The notes: generated by a model not told the origin, from the sequence alone. A stretch of DNA of 64,000 bases from Yponomeuta sedellus (GCA_934045075.1 OW203723.1:6731913-6795912), one strand, 5' to 3'. Positions 10,060 through 20,066 are shown, counted from the first letter of the stretch. Made by a program: numbers and translations.

Positions 10060-10205
10060 CAGTGCTATCCATCCTAAGGTTGTCTGGAAGAGATCGCTTT
10101 TAGTGATAACACCGCCTTAAACTTAAATATTTAATTTTTCATGTACTCTCAAAATGTATTGTGTTCAATAAAGAGTATTAATCTAATGTAATCAATCAAA
10201 ATGAC
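10060..10205 (+). mobile_element. LINE-F 3' UTR fragment
   Basis: ATCCTAAGGTTGTCTGGAAG, AGATCGCTTTTAGTGATAAC, CCGCCTTAAAC, CATGTACTCTCAAAATGTAT and TGTGTTCAATAAAGAGTATT give the complete 3' end of the family. It closely parallels 58495-58640. Confidence 0.65.
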
Positions 10206-10282
10206 ATTAAATGTATAAAATCCGATGTATAAAATAATGTAAAAATATTTTATTAAATAACTCGCGATGCGCCACAGCTATA

Positions 10283-10972
10283 GGATAAGATAAGATAAGA
10301 ATATTCTTTATTGTATACCGGAAACCTTTACTTTTTTAACCTATACCTTTTTATTAATTTACCCTGTCAAATATATAACCATGTAAAGAAGAGTGGAGTG
10401 TTTACTTTATTGAACACAAAAAATAAATCACACAGATATCTCTTTGTTAGGTATGTCTGAACGAAACGAACGAGCCAGCTGCTGACTTTAATGACGCGTC
10501 TTATATTATATCACAGGGTGTTACAAAAAGGCTTTAAGTAAAGGGTCATTGTAATGGCTGTAACAAACAACTTTTATATTGGAGCCGACCCTGAAACCTT
10601 AAAAATATAAGCTATTCACAAAGGTATTTAAGAAGTACTAGTAGTGTTTTTTAAGAAATGTAGAGTCATTGTGATATTTTTTTATATATTTCATTATGAC
10701 TAATAATGCAATTTGCTTAAGTCAGATGTCGCTGCCTGTACGTAATACAGAGAATAGTGTAAAGAGGTTCGAAATTTCACTGATGCCGTGAGTCGCAAAT
10801 TGGCTCAATTGGTAGAGCGCTGGCACGGATAGCCAGAGGTTGCGGGCATGGGTGAAATTTTTAGCCTCTAAATAGGTTTTTAAATATGACTAATATATTT
10901 ACTAAAATATTTTCTGTTTTTGTGACTATTTTTCCGGTATACAGTAAAGAATATTCTTATCTTATCTTATGA
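10283..10972. repeat. Inverted pair of LINE-F tails around a tRNA-like element
   Basis: GATAAGATAAGAATATTCTT to GTATACCGGAAA at about 10285-10326 is mirrored by TTTCCGGTATACAGTAAAGA to TATCTTATCTTATG at 10928-10970. About 40 bp is inverted over 600 bp. The sequence between them includes the tRNA-like element at 10711-10890. Confidence 0.5.
10711..10890 (+). mobile_element. tRNA-like (308-bp family) element with deleted B box
   Basis: CAGATGTCGCTGCCTGTACG, then a GAAATTTCACTGATGCCG leader, the CAAATTGGCTCAATTGGTAG D arm and the CTGGC-loop-GCCAG arm. It goes straight from GGTTGCGGG to CATGGGTG, so the T loop and B box (about 13 bases) are missing. TAGCCTCTAAATAGG follows. Same family as the array at 7971-9140, opposite strand. 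Confidence 0.7.
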
Positions 10973-11377
10973 CAGTGCTCTGTTATATTTAGCAAACTAT
11001 GTCGAAGCCCAAAAGAAGGGTAACAAACGAATTCTAAGGCGGCATGAAGTTCACCAGAACAGCAAGTATGTCTAAGTAATCTAAATAAGTTAATCTCAAA
11101 AGTAAAAAGATATGGCAGGATTTTTATTCAACATCCTATACAGCAAGCATAATTTGCATGTGAAAATGTAAATATGGGTACAATATGAGAATACGAGCAA
11201 GTTTAATGACCACTCTCAGGCGTGCTTGGAGAGAACCCCGACGACTTAGCGAGAGAAGGTAATAGGTAGGTACCTGTAGAAGTACAAGCGTAGGTAGGAA
11301 ATGGTCATGTATAAACTGTAATTTTAAAAGTAATATTTATTTATTTATAGATACTTTTATTGCACTTAAATAAATGC

Positions 11378-11450
11378 TGAAGACAGGGCGCTATTGATTA
11401 GGGTAGGGCTATGTCCAGCATTGGACTAATATAGCCTGAAGAAGAAGAAA
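11378..11450 (+). mobile_element. LINE-E 3' end
   Basis: CTGAAGACAGGGCGCTATTG, GGGCTATGTCCAGCATTGGA and CTAATATAGCCTGAAGAAGA with a (GAA)n tail. Matches the end of the insert at 5429-5780. Confidence 0.65.
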
Positions 11451-11474
11451 TGTACAATGCGGCAGACTTAAGCA

Positions 11475-11669
11475 TCATCTACGCATTATGCCGAACTCGC
11501 TATACCAGCGATAGATGGTTGCTTTTGAAGGTCCTTCATCCATAAAAGCAATTCGAAGTCGATCAAATGACTCATCAGGTTTTAAGCCACATTTGAAATC
11601 GTAGCATGAAAATGTTCTCGATGCAGATCCATTTTTTAATGAGACAAGAAAATTTGAATTGGCTCTCAA
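11475..11669 (-). pseudogene. Mariner transposase N-terminal fragment
   Basis: The minus-strand frame contains YDFKCGLKPDESFDRLR, then DEGPSKATIYRWYSEF, which is the N-terminal helix-turn-helix of mariner transposases, where the family reads close to DEAPS-TVYRW-EF. Established knowledge: this domain binds the terminal inverted repeats. The frame stops soon after YSEF, at the point where an intact protein would continue with a second helix-turn-helix. No DDD/DDE catalytic region or terminal inverted repeat is visible nearby, so this is a truncated relic. It is not the same subfamily as the mariner at 56055-56521, whose N-terminus is quite different. Confidence 0.7.
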
Positions 11670-11699
11670 AAAATGCAGAGGGAAATTTCATAATCGAAT

Positions 11700-12800
11700 A
11701 GTAGTATTTTTATTTTTAAATAATCGACGTTTACAAAACAATTACAAGTGGCCAGTGTCTTATACATAAAAACGTTTTTTCGAAAAACAGAATGAGTGGC
11801 CTGGTATTTAAGACGAGAAGTTGGTAATTTTTTTTACATTTATGTTTTGCTGGAATACGCATGGGTCCCCGCGTTCAGCGTCAACAGTGTTCTCAGCATG
11901 ATATCGGGTAGGTTAGTCTATGCCTATATAATCTACCACTGCTGATTGTCTCCGATGGGATTAGGCAGCAGTGATAACCAATTGTTATATTGCAGTACGA
12001 GTATGTATACTTTACTAACACTAAAATATACTTTTTACTATACGGATGCCATGTGAAATAGTAATAATAATAGGTATGTATGTGCACAATGTATGTATGG
12101 ACAAAAAGAGAAGGTTTCCAATCAGTCTTTCTCGTTAAAGCTGTTCTTACGAAATCTATAAAATTTCTACGAGTTGAGTTGAAAAATACATGGAATTAAC
12201 GTTCCCAAGCTGTCTCGGTCGTACAATTTAACATTTTAAGTGATTCAATGAGATGTGTACTTTGATAAAAGTGTTCTGAGGGTTTGATAGATGGTTGCAT
12301 TGCGGACATTCAATTTATAATTTCCTTATCGTGCACCTAGTTTTTGACTGAGAAAATATGATTCCAAACTAAAAAAAAATTGGTAACTTCTTTACCGTAA
12401 GTACGTAGTTTTAGTATCGAAAAACAAAAGCATTCATAGGTAATTTATAGGGTTTGATAACCCTTAAACTACGTTTATAAAAAAATTACTCATTTTAAAA
12501 TAATCACATTTTTTTGTATGAGCGAGACGACATCATCCACCTAACAACAGCACTAAATCAAACTTTTTTTTTACTCGAGCAGCTTCCTAAAATTCTTCTC
12601 GCACGCAGCGTACACGTCGTAAATATAATACACAAAACAAAGGCGAATCTACACTTCTGTCGTATACTGTTGACTTAATTAACAGTGTTGACCTAGCTCT
12701 TTTGAGGGCACGCTTAGTTTAACTAGATTAGTGAGTTATTCACGAAAAAGACGGCTACAAAAAGCGAAGGGCGATAATTTACAAACGGAACGGAAAACTT
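11700..12800. other. Non-coding, nothing recognised
   Basis: AT-rich, without named repeats or a convincing frame. The LINE, SINE and MITE families found elsewhere in the window are absent, so it may be unique intergenic sequence. Confidence 0.4.
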
Positions 12801-12808
12801 GGAACTGA

Positions 12809-13099
12809 GTGCTTAGAGCGAGTTTTTTAACTACTCGATCGCGTTAACGTAAACTCATAATATTTCTATGGCATCGAGGAAGCGCCACCTAGCGACAAGT
12901 ATAGAAATTAAAATTGCTGAGTGCGAGTTGTAATGGTTTACGTTGAGAAGTGAACGAACACGTTTACCAGCCAAAACACAAATAAACGCGAGTGCGAGTT
13001 GTACTGTGACAGCGTTTTGCCTAACTACTCACTACTCAATACTCGATTAACGCGGTAGTAAAGTTATTCGATTGGATCTGTCAAACTCGCACTAAGCAC
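12809..13099. mobile_element. MITE-K, complete copy
   Basis: A 291-bp element whose ends are inverted repeats, GTGCTTAGAGCGAGTT at the left and AACTCGCACTAAGCAC at the right. A second full copy lies in the opposite orientation at 47680-47982. Internal landmarks agree along the whole length, including CTCGATCGCGTTAACGTAAA, GAGGAAGCGCCACCTAGCG and ACACGTTTACCAGCCAAAAC. CTGA stands outside both ends. It is non-autonomous, with no reading frame. Confidence 0.8.
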
Positions 13100-13109
13100 T
13101 CTGAAATAA

Positions 13110-13470
13110 ACATCGTGTCTTCAGGGTTAACATACCTTTATTTGTTTTATGTATCCTATAAACGGCTCAGTGCAGGGCACCGACCTTCTATCAGAGAGAG
13201 AGAGTAGGGACTTAATTACCACGCGAGCCCACCGCAGATTGGCAATTTCAAGCGCCGAGGTATTTGAACACCTCGTTTCTCAGGTTTCCTTACGATGATT
13301 TCTTTCACGGTTAACGAGTGGTATTGCTACTATAACATCACAAATGTACATAACTTGAAAAAAAAAGTTATTGGTACGTAAATGCCTGCACTGGGAATCG
13401 AACCTGGGTCTCCCGCTTCCGAGTCCATTGTTTTACCCACTGAGCTACCGCCGCTCTGCGTTCATATACC
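13110..13470 (-). mobile_element. SINE-A, near full length
   Basis: Read on the minus strand, it starts with a tRNA-like head at 13380-13462 (B box complement GGGAATCGAACCTGG, A-box complement CCCACTGAGCTACCG). The body follows (AACGAGTGGTATTGC, TCCTTACGATG, TTTCAAGCGCCGAGG, GAGAGAGAG) and it ends at AGTGCAGGGC and TTATGTATCCTATAAACGG. This is the reference copy for the family. An 83-codon plus-strand frame across the head is just the complement of the tRNA region. Confidence 0.75.
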
Positions 13471-13519
13471 TACGAGCTTGAAATTGCCGATCCGAGGAGG
13501 GTACCTACGTATGGTAATT

Positions 13520-13630
13520 AAGGTCATACGCTCTCTCTCCGAGAGAGAGAGAGTGACACAGAGAGAGAGAGAGAAAGAGAGTTTTTATGTAGCCTATATA
13601 CGTTCTACTGCTCTGCAGTGGGACGTATAT
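13520..13630. repeat. GA-rich microsatellite and a second SINE-A tail
   Basis: CTCTCTCTCC and (GAGA)n runs fill 13530-13580. TTTTTATGTAGCCTATATAC and GCTCTGCAGTGGG follow, which is the 3' end of SINE-A again. The run probably grew from the GAGAGAG present in every copy. Confidence 0.5.
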
Positions 13631-13664
13631 TAGGTTTCATAAAAAAAATCTAAGCGTCAAATTT

Positions 13665-13935
13665 ACTTAGGGCGAGATAAATAGTCGTTGCTTAGCCCAA
13701 GTCCGTACTCAAGCTTCCCTAAGCATTACTTCAGGCTAACTTAGCTAAGTATCAATGCGTTACTAAAATATACGTTTGCTTAGCTAAGCATGTTCTTAGG
13801 CCCATGCTAAGAATTAGTCCGGGTTTCGCGACTTATTGAAAGCCAAAGGACTGTGTATGATAGACAAATCGATTCTTAAGCAAGTGCTTTCGCTAAGACT
13901 CGTTCTTAGAAGCGACTATTTATCTCGGCCTTAAA
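13665..13935. mobile_element. MITE-L
   Basis: TTAGGGCGAGATAAATAGTC at 13667 is mirrored by ACTATTTATCTCGGCCTTAA ending at 13934, about 22 bp of near-perfect terminal inverted repeat. The 270-bp interior is packed with CTTAG and CTAAG motifs. No frame. Confidence 0.7.
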
Positions 13936-14003
13936 AACATTTTTCTTAGCCAGTCTAGGTTAAGTACTGAAATTTTACATATTAATTTTGTAAGTTGTAA
14001 CAT

Positions 14004-14187
14004 CTTCTCTATAATATAAAAACGAATCGCTGAATGTGTTGGTAAGCGCAAGTCTCGAGAGCAGCTACACCAATTTCGCTAATTCTTTTTTTAGAATATT
14101 CCTTGAAGGACGAGGATGGTTCTTACGGAGAAAAAAAATAAAGAATCAACTGTTAGGCGGTACGAAGTTCGCTGGGTCAGCTAGTCT
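14004..14187 (+). mobile_element. Short non-autonomous Helitron
   Basis: Starts TCTCTATAATATAAAAACG, a TC start followed by an AT-rich stretch typical of small lepidopteran Helitrons. It ends GGCGGTACGAAGTTCGCTGG, then GTCAGCTAGT. The 3' end has the short GC hairpin and CTAG terminus expected of Helitrons. About 180 bp; the 88-codon frame across it is incidental. Confidence 0.6.
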
Positions 14188-14479
14188 AAAATATAAATAT
14201 GGAACCCCAAAACATTTTGTAGAGTTTCTTCCCTACATTATGACTTTCAACCTATCCAGAATAGCTCACCTAACCCGAATAATGTGTTGTTATGATAATT
14301 AAAATATGCAAATGCCAAATCCCAGTGTTAAGTCTTGAATAAATCTACGCGGTGTATACTTAAGCGGTTTTCCTTCACCGAAAAAGGAACTTAATATGTT
14401 AATGTAAAGACTTATTTACCTATAAATGTATGGAAATCTTCAATAGTGTATTCGGTATATATACTTTAGTGTAGTGAAA

Positions 14480-14645
14480 CTGCACTGCTGTGTGGTGTCG
14501 GCCTAGAGAATAGCACCAACCTAAATTCTTCCCGCGGGTGAAGGCGACTAAGGGACACAAACCGGGGGGTGGGCAGCAGCGCCCCCTGCAGTTCGGCTAT
14601 TCCAATTAGGAATAGCCGAACTGTACAAGCTTTTAAATCTAAGTA
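14480..14645. repeat. LINE-like GC-rich fragment ending in a perfect hairpin
   Basis: CTTCCCGCGGGTGAAGGCGACTAAGGG-type sequence at about 14528 resembles a common lepidopteran retroelement fragment. At 14589-14623 a 15-bp perfect hairpin, CAGTTCGGCTATTCC and its complement, closes on a 5-nt loop, AATTA. Confidence 0.5.
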
Positions 14646-14649
14646 CAAA

Positions 14650-15095
14650 AAGTATCTTCTACATTTACAAAATTCCTAGGTATATGTATATGTGGTATAT
14701 GTAGTGTATATTTTATTTTATTTTATGGAAGTATGTATCGTTTGTTATGTTTCTGTAGTTATCCCCACAGCACTCACTCATTCCAAATACGCGACACGCT
14801 CACGCATTTAAACGTTTTTATGATGGGCAAAAAAAAAAAGAATTAATTAAAAAAAAAAAATTGTATTGCGGCCTCGCGGTAGATGCCGTTCTGTGTCTAA
14901 GTTTTGTTTTGTTTGTTCTGTGTTGTTTTGTTCTGGTATACGCTGAAAACCAGCGTCGTGGTCGCTATCGGCCACGGCATAAAGCTGAGCGGGGGCCATT
15001 TGGTACCAATTCCTAGTTCTTAAATATCTAGATTATATGTTTTATTTTTTATAATGGTACCAAATAAACGTGTCTATTTCTATTTCTATTTTAGT
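14650..15095. other. Non-coding, low-complexity
   Basis: Short AT and TTTTA runs, poly-A tracts at 14829 and 14849, and a GTTTTGTTTTGTT stretch near 14903. Nothing coding. Confidence 0.4.
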
Positions 15096-15099
15096 ACAA

Positions 15100-15245
15100 T
15101 TCCACCAAACTGCGATCTCAACCCGCATGCCCAGCGTGGAGATTATGGGCATTACCCCCCAATGATGGCACAACCTTGCGCTGTGGCGCTCCTTAGGGGA
15201 GGGCTATGTCCAGCAGTGGACTGATATAGCCTGAAGAAGAAGTGC
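15100..15245 (+). mobile_element. LINE-E 3' end, plus copy
   Basis: CATGCCCAGCGTGGAGATTA, GGGCATTACCCCCCAATGAT, GCTGTGGCGCTCC and TGTCCAGCAGTGGACTGATA, with a GAAGAAGAA tail. It forms an inverted pair with 15385-15515. Confidence 0.65.
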
Positions 15246-15384
15246 AGTGAAGCAGTGTGTCTTTTTTCTATAAATAAAGATGTGTGACAAATATTTAAGC
15301 TTAGAAATAATTACCCAACAGCCTCCTATAGTATGTTATCGAGACCAAGTATACTGTGTGCTAGAAATAAACAAACTGCTGAGG

Positions 15385-15515
15385 ACATAAGGTCGTCGTC
15401 AGGCTATACAAGTCCACTGCTGGACATAGCCCTCCCCGAAAGAGCGCCACGTTGTGCTATCATAGGGGGTAATGCCCATAATCCCCTCGCTGGGCATGCG
15501 GGCTGGGACATAAGG
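15385..15515 (-). mobile_element. LINE-E 3' end, minus copy
   Basis: AGGCTATACAAGTCCACTGC, GGACATAGCCCTCCCC, AGAGCGCCACGTTGTGC, GGGGGTAATGCCCATAATCC and TGGGCATGCGGGCTGGG are the reverse complement of the copy at 15100-15245. Confidence 0.65.
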
Positions 15516-15654
15516 TATGAAGCGTTTATTAATATTTGAGTTAATTCACTTAATTTCTTTTTTTTAATGTACCACTTTTAGAATACGTTTAGAAATCAAA
15601 GCTATGACGAAACTCAATATATTTTTTTAATTATTAGAGTAAAAAAAAGATAAA

Positions 15655-15785
15655 AAGCACTCGGAACCGGCGTGCGTGCAACGACTAATGAACGCTGATG
15701 AAGCGAAGTTTATCTGCCAGGATCGTCAAGTGGCAGTCCCTGCTCTCTGCCTCCAACTCTGGGATACGGGCGTGAGGTTATGTTA
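15655..15785 (+). mobile_element. LINE-G 3' end
   Basis: CACTCGGAACCGGCGTGCGT, CGTGCAACGACTAATGAACG, GATGAAGCGAAG, CCAGGATCGTCAAGTGGCAG and GGGCGTGAGGTTATG match the C-terminal coding end of the LINE at 53465-53765, with small deletions that break the frame. Confidence 0.65.
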
Positions 15786-15789
15786 TTAG

Positions 15790-16205
15790 AGTAACTTGAT
15801 TTATACTATTTCTTGGAACCCCGAAAAATCCGAAAAAATAATTGTATTTTTTTTTAATAAGTTAGACGCAAGTGATCCATTACGGCTAAAAAAAATCATC
15901 GATCTCCATGATGAATATCCACCGGTAGTGTCTCCATAGTATTAGATTTAGACGTTGTATATAACCGTAAGATAAAGACAACTTTAAAAAAAGTTAATTA
16001 CTCGAGCAATCCTTTTGTTATCTTTTGCAAATTAATCGATATATAATTATGACAAACAAGTTTAAACGTAAAAGTGAGGGTGTCTTTGTGTATTTTATTT
16101 CAAATACTTACCTAAACAATTCCATAGTCAAACATGGGAAAATATGGCTACCGCTATTATGCGTTACTAAGTACCTACCTACCTATAAATCCGTAAATTA
16201 TTCTA
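15790..16205. other. Presumed first intron of the minus-strand gene
   Basis: AT-rich, with no repeat family recognised. It lies just downstream (minus strand) of the donor at 16205-16210. Confidence 0.35.
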
Positions 16206-16210
16206 CTTAC

Positions 16211-16441
16211 ATCTTCGCCAATTTTCCCCCTCGAAAAGATGACCCTCTTGTTAGGGATAACAGGCACTGGTAGCTTGCATTCCAAGCCGAGCTTGTACCA
16301 CAGAGGCAGGCCATTCTTGGGCACAGCTTTGGCGGGCTTCGGAATGGAGTCGATCACTTTCTTCAGTTCCGTTGGCTTCCGGAGGGTCATCAAGGTGATG
16401 CCCATGTCCGGAAAGTCGTCCGGATCCAGGTCCGCCGCCAT
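16211..16441 (-). CDS. First coding exon of an unidentified gene
   Basis: I do not recognise the protein. The ATG at 16439-16441 follows GCGAA and is followed by G, a good animal start context. The 77 codons read MAADLDPDDF at the start, are Pro- and Lys-rich in the middle (IPKPAKAVPKNGLPLWYKLG), and end RGKIGED. A strong donor GTAAGT (16205-16210) follows in phase 0. The exon is more GC-rich than its flanks, and codon use is unlike the AT-biased random frames around it. No signal peptide or transmembrane segment is seen; the N-terminus is acidic, the rest basic. A TCAGT initiator lies 80 bases upstream at 16519-16523. The best downstream partner is the phase-matched exon at 5923-6159. I am fairly sure this is a real coding exon and unsure of everything about its function. 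Confidence 0.65.
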
Positions 16442-16518
16442 TTCGCTTTGGGCTTAGCGCTTGCTTATAAAAAAAATATAACACATCAAAACCGCGAAGC
16501 TGTTGACTTGACACATTG

Positions 16519-16523
16519 ACTGA
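16519..16523 (-). promoter_or_regulatory. Candidate initiator for the 16.4-kb gene
   Basis: TCAGT on the minus strand (GTGTCAGTCAATG context) is the arthropod initiator consensus. The A would be at 16521, giving an 80-nt 5' UTR. No TATA box is visible at the expected distance. Confidence 0.35.
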
Positions 16524-17149
16524 CACTAAAATTTGGATTGACATCGTTCGATTTTTAAAATTAGAGTGTATTTTTTTTTCAGATCGCAAAGTGGCCATTA
16601 TGATGTCATTAGGTTTTAGTGCGGCAAAGTTGAGCAAACAGGTTTGTTTTTTCAGGTGCTTATCACGTGAATTTTAAAACAGTGTATCTGAGCTCTATAA
16701 ATATGTGCAAGGTGGATTTTTAGCGTGTAATTTAAATCATGTGACGAAACGTGCAAACATTGAACGTTTTGCTACCTCGCCTTTGTATGAATCATAAGGG
16801 CATTGGTTTTAGTACTATATGAAACAGTTAATATGGCACAGCATGTAAGTATTGTTCTTTATCACTATAGAAAAGTATGGAAACCATTTTCTTTTGTCAC
16901 AGATGGAAGAGCCCTAAATGTCACTTGTAAATCGCATTTGCAAGCGCCAAAGCATCTATTGTTCTCCGCATAATAATTTTGCAAAGTAACTTAACTTGTC
17001 AGCCCTCGTTCTGCAATAACAGTCCTTTAAGGAAAAATCGAGAGTCAATTTAGCGCAACAAAGCAACCTAATTCAATGCAGGTAGAAATTAACATTCAAC
17101 ACAACAAAATGCACCGTCCAATAATGCGGTTACCTATAGGCCGCGTCAG

Positions 17150-17793
17150 TGCCGCCTAGACTTATGTTTGCGTTTTCCGAGGAAGGCTCGACCGTTTCAG
17201 TGGAAACAGGCGCTCTAGTGCAATTAGAGTTAGCGTGTAGTACGGCGGCTAGGTCTTACAGTCGAGCCGGTGACACTACAGCACGTATACTATACAGTCG
17301 GTTGCAGTGGATTGCGTGGATTGCGCTGGAGGCGTGCGCGGCGACCGACGACGCTCGCCAGACGAGTTCAATCCGCGGCGGGGACGCACGCCTGCACGCG
17401 CTTCCACCGACGACGACGGTCTGTGATCGCAAACAAAACTAAGCACACTGGAATATAAAACCAAAGCACCTGTGAATAAGGCGGATATTTGTGTTGACAA
17501 GGAAAATGTAGAGCCCCAAAAAAAAGGAACAGAAAAGTTAGTTATGCAGCGCCTAAGTGCGTGCTGACGAGAGACTGAAAACTTTATTGCGTTACCTATA
17601 CGTCTGCTGACGCTGAGTGCGTTCGGAAACAAACAACAACCTGTAACCCGCGCTTCGAGTACCGTGTCTTATCAATAGTTTCGGGGTTAAGTTTGTTGAA
17701 CTTGGATGGTTTTTTTCGCGTCGGCTTCGCCGTGACGTCATTACTGTGCAGCCGCTAACTAGATTAGATACGTTATGCCAGCTCGGTAAATAG
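17150..17793 (+). promoter_or_regulatory. CpG-rich promoter and possible non-coding first exon
   Basis: The densest CpG stretch of the window (17160-17430), in AT-rich surroundings. Initiator-like TTTCAGTGG lies near 17193, and ACAGTCGG is near 17294. The block ends with AATAG followed by GTAAGTG (donor GT at 17794), which would make it an untranslated first exon of a plus-strand gene. Overlapping frames of 60-118 codons on both strands are what high GC produces by chance, and none has recognisable features. The coding exon at 26519 is on the same strand and could belong to the same transcript, but it has its own upstream sequence. Confidence 0.4.
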
Positions 17794-18149
17794 GTAAGTG
17801 CGAGTCCGCCTTGGAGGACGATGTATGCAAACAAATGGCCGATTGTCCATTCACGGCGGATCTCATTCAAGGCTTGTGACATTCGACCTACTGGTCTGTA
17901 TGGCATTTCGAGTACAAGTTTCTTGGTTACGTCCGATTAGGTTGTTACTGGTTTTGCAAATATTGTCGTGAACGAAACGTGTAGGCACTTTAGTTGGGTA
18001 TTCAATGTGAAGAATAATGAAGTAATTTTATCGATTAATTTTCCTTGTAGAAATTATTTTAAATTTTATTAGGCATAGAAAGCGGTCAACAAAGTGTCTG
18101 TGTACTTTTAAGAAGCCGGTCCCGGTTCTGTTATATTTAGGTACTTAGG

Positions 18150-18420
18150 CGGTTGTAGCGTATCGGTCAAAGGCTACTTTACATCTGGGGGGTCCTGACT
18201 TCGATTCCAGCATGTACTTTGTTTTCTTTGGACTTTTTTGTGCAAGACACGTACATTTGCGAATTATTATTGTTAGCAATAATAATATTTGTGAGGAAAC
18301 CTGTGTTCACAACCTTTGCCACAACGCTTAATATATTCAAATCGAGGTGGGCTTGCGTGATTATATAGTCCATATCTGTCTCCATACTCACCGTCTGAGA
18401 GAAGACCTAAGCCCTGCAAT
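18150..18420 (+). mobile_element. SINE-A copy, diverged
   Basis: A tRNA-like head with a weak B box (GACTTCGATTCCAGC near 18197) is followed by a body with TGTGAGGAAACCTGTGTTCA, ATTCAAATCGAGGTGGGC, TTGCGTGATTATATAGTCC, CTCACCGTCTGAGAGAAGAC and CTAAGCCCTGC. Same order as 4205-4470. Confidence 0.55.
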
Positions 18421-18694
18421 AAGACTGTTGTGTAAGATAAATCCGAATCGTACCCATTTATAATAATTTGTATAGAAACCGGAAGTAGGACAAGGATAGG
18501 TTCATTTATTTTCATCACAATGTGAACTTTTCAGGCTTCTTCCTTCCGCCCTTATTAGCATTTCTTTGAAAGTTATATCGTCTCCTTATTTTCCAATTCG
18601 TATTTCTTAGGAATAAAACTTTGGGCTGGTATACTTTATAACTGCAGAACTGTACATCGTTTGTTTCAAAATGCTCAACTCCTGAATTACAGTC
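18421..18694. other. Non-coding, nothing recognised
   Basis: AT-rich, no gene or named repeat. Confidence 0.4.
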
Positions 18695-18765
18695 TATATA
18701 TCTTTACTTGTCCAATTTAGTAAACAATATTCTAACCTCAAAATTGATATTTCATTATACTATTT
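18695..18765. mobile_element. MITE-N, left half
   Basis: CTTTACTTGTCCAATTTAGT, AAACAATATTCTAACCTC and AAAATTGATATTTCAT match the left end of the element at 29638-29872. Confidence 0.45.
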
Positions 18766-18919
18766 TTTTATTTTTTTTAACACGTACACTGCCAAAGGAG
18801 ATTTAGTAAGTTGTCCAAATACAAAATTTCGCATTATGGTAGAAAATGGTTTATAATGCGTAATTATTGTATTTATATACAGTATTTTTCACACATTTAT
18901 TTTGATAAATTACTAAAAA

Positions 18920-19200
18920 AACACATAGGTCAGTCACTAGTGCCTGACTCGGCCCAAATGGTATAAAAAGCATAAATATTATTTCACAGCGCCATATCAG
19001 GCATTTTGTCAGGCACGCATGATACAAATTACTCTCGCATTCTGGCGGGAACTGGCCATCGCTTCCACACGCAATGCGTTCGTAGCTCTCGGCTGCCGCC
19101 GTTGGCAAACTGTCATAGTGTCCTTTCGACCGAGTGTTGTGTTGTGCAGGTGCGGGCACCCCAACCAACACAAACCAACCTAATTTTTGCATAGAATGTT
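18920..19200. other. Moderately GC-rich block, unclassified
   Basis: Two CAGGCA repeats (near 18990 and 19009) and a GCCGCCGTTGGC stretch. Minus-strand GGTTGGTTTGTGTTGGTTGG at about 19166-19185 could be 5' UTR or a low-complexity run. No frame is convincing. Confidence 0.3.
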
Positions 19201-19384
19201 TTAATTTTGAACATAGATAATTTTTGTTATTAATCATTGATCTAAATATAATATTTATCCTATAACTTGTGATTGTTCTTGTCAAAACATAAAATAATTT
19301 AAAAAATCATCGTGTTTCATTAAGTTTTTCATTAAAATGTATAAAAAACGATGTTCAAGAATTCTAAGTCGCAGGCCACGCCGA

Positions 19385-19455
19385 AAATGCTTTGCTTGGG
19401 GCCGCGTTAATTCAAGTGATTGATTCCAATTACTCGGTCCGACTAGGCCACGCTT
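19385..19455 (+). mobile_element. Repeat D, 3' tip
   Basis: CGCGTTAATTCAAGTGATTG, ATTCCAATTACTCGGTCCGA and CTAGGCCACG match only the last part of the D family. Confidence 0.5.
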
Positions 19456-19459
19456 CACC

Positions 19460-20066
19460 GTTAATAATGTATTTAAAAAGAAATAAATAAAAAAAACATA
19501 TGGAATAAACTTGTTTGATGTACTTCGTCACGAGTCAGTACACTGTATTGCCAAGAGAAAAATAAACAAACGGACTGAATTGTGTTTATTTTGTTTGGTA
19601 GGTATAAATTCTAGTTTGTTACTCATGGTTTGCGCCGACGCCCGCTGATTGTTTATCTTCCTGTAGGTAGTGATATTATTAGAAACGGATCCTTGAACTT
19701 ACATGCGATGTGTATCACATTTTAAACGCGTTCCTAAACGAATCCCATATAAGTTAGATCATACTGAGAAGGGAAACGGTGTTAATACTATCGCTTTTGG
19801 ATTTTTTGTAGTTATAGGACTATTCTGTTCGTGCGTCTGGCCGAAGTACTAGTGTTTTCGCTACTTTTGTAAGAACACTATGTTGTTTCACTAATGTTTC
19901 AGCATTTTAAGTTATTGATGGTAATCATGGAATCTTATCATACGTATGCGTAGCAATTGATCTATACGAAGCAACTGATTAGGTTTTTATGATTTGGAAA
20001 ATACGGTCAGAGTACTGATTATATTTATATTATTTGAGAAAATATTGATAATAATACGTAATGATA
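19460..20066. other. Non-coding, nothing recognised
   Basis: AT-rich, no gene or named repeat. Confidence 0.4.

Noticed and set aside
17149..17632. Coding gene in the CpG block (97 codons plus, 118 codons minus)
   Set aside because: Overlapping frames on both strands are expected at high GC. No motif, no splice support and no conserved composition.
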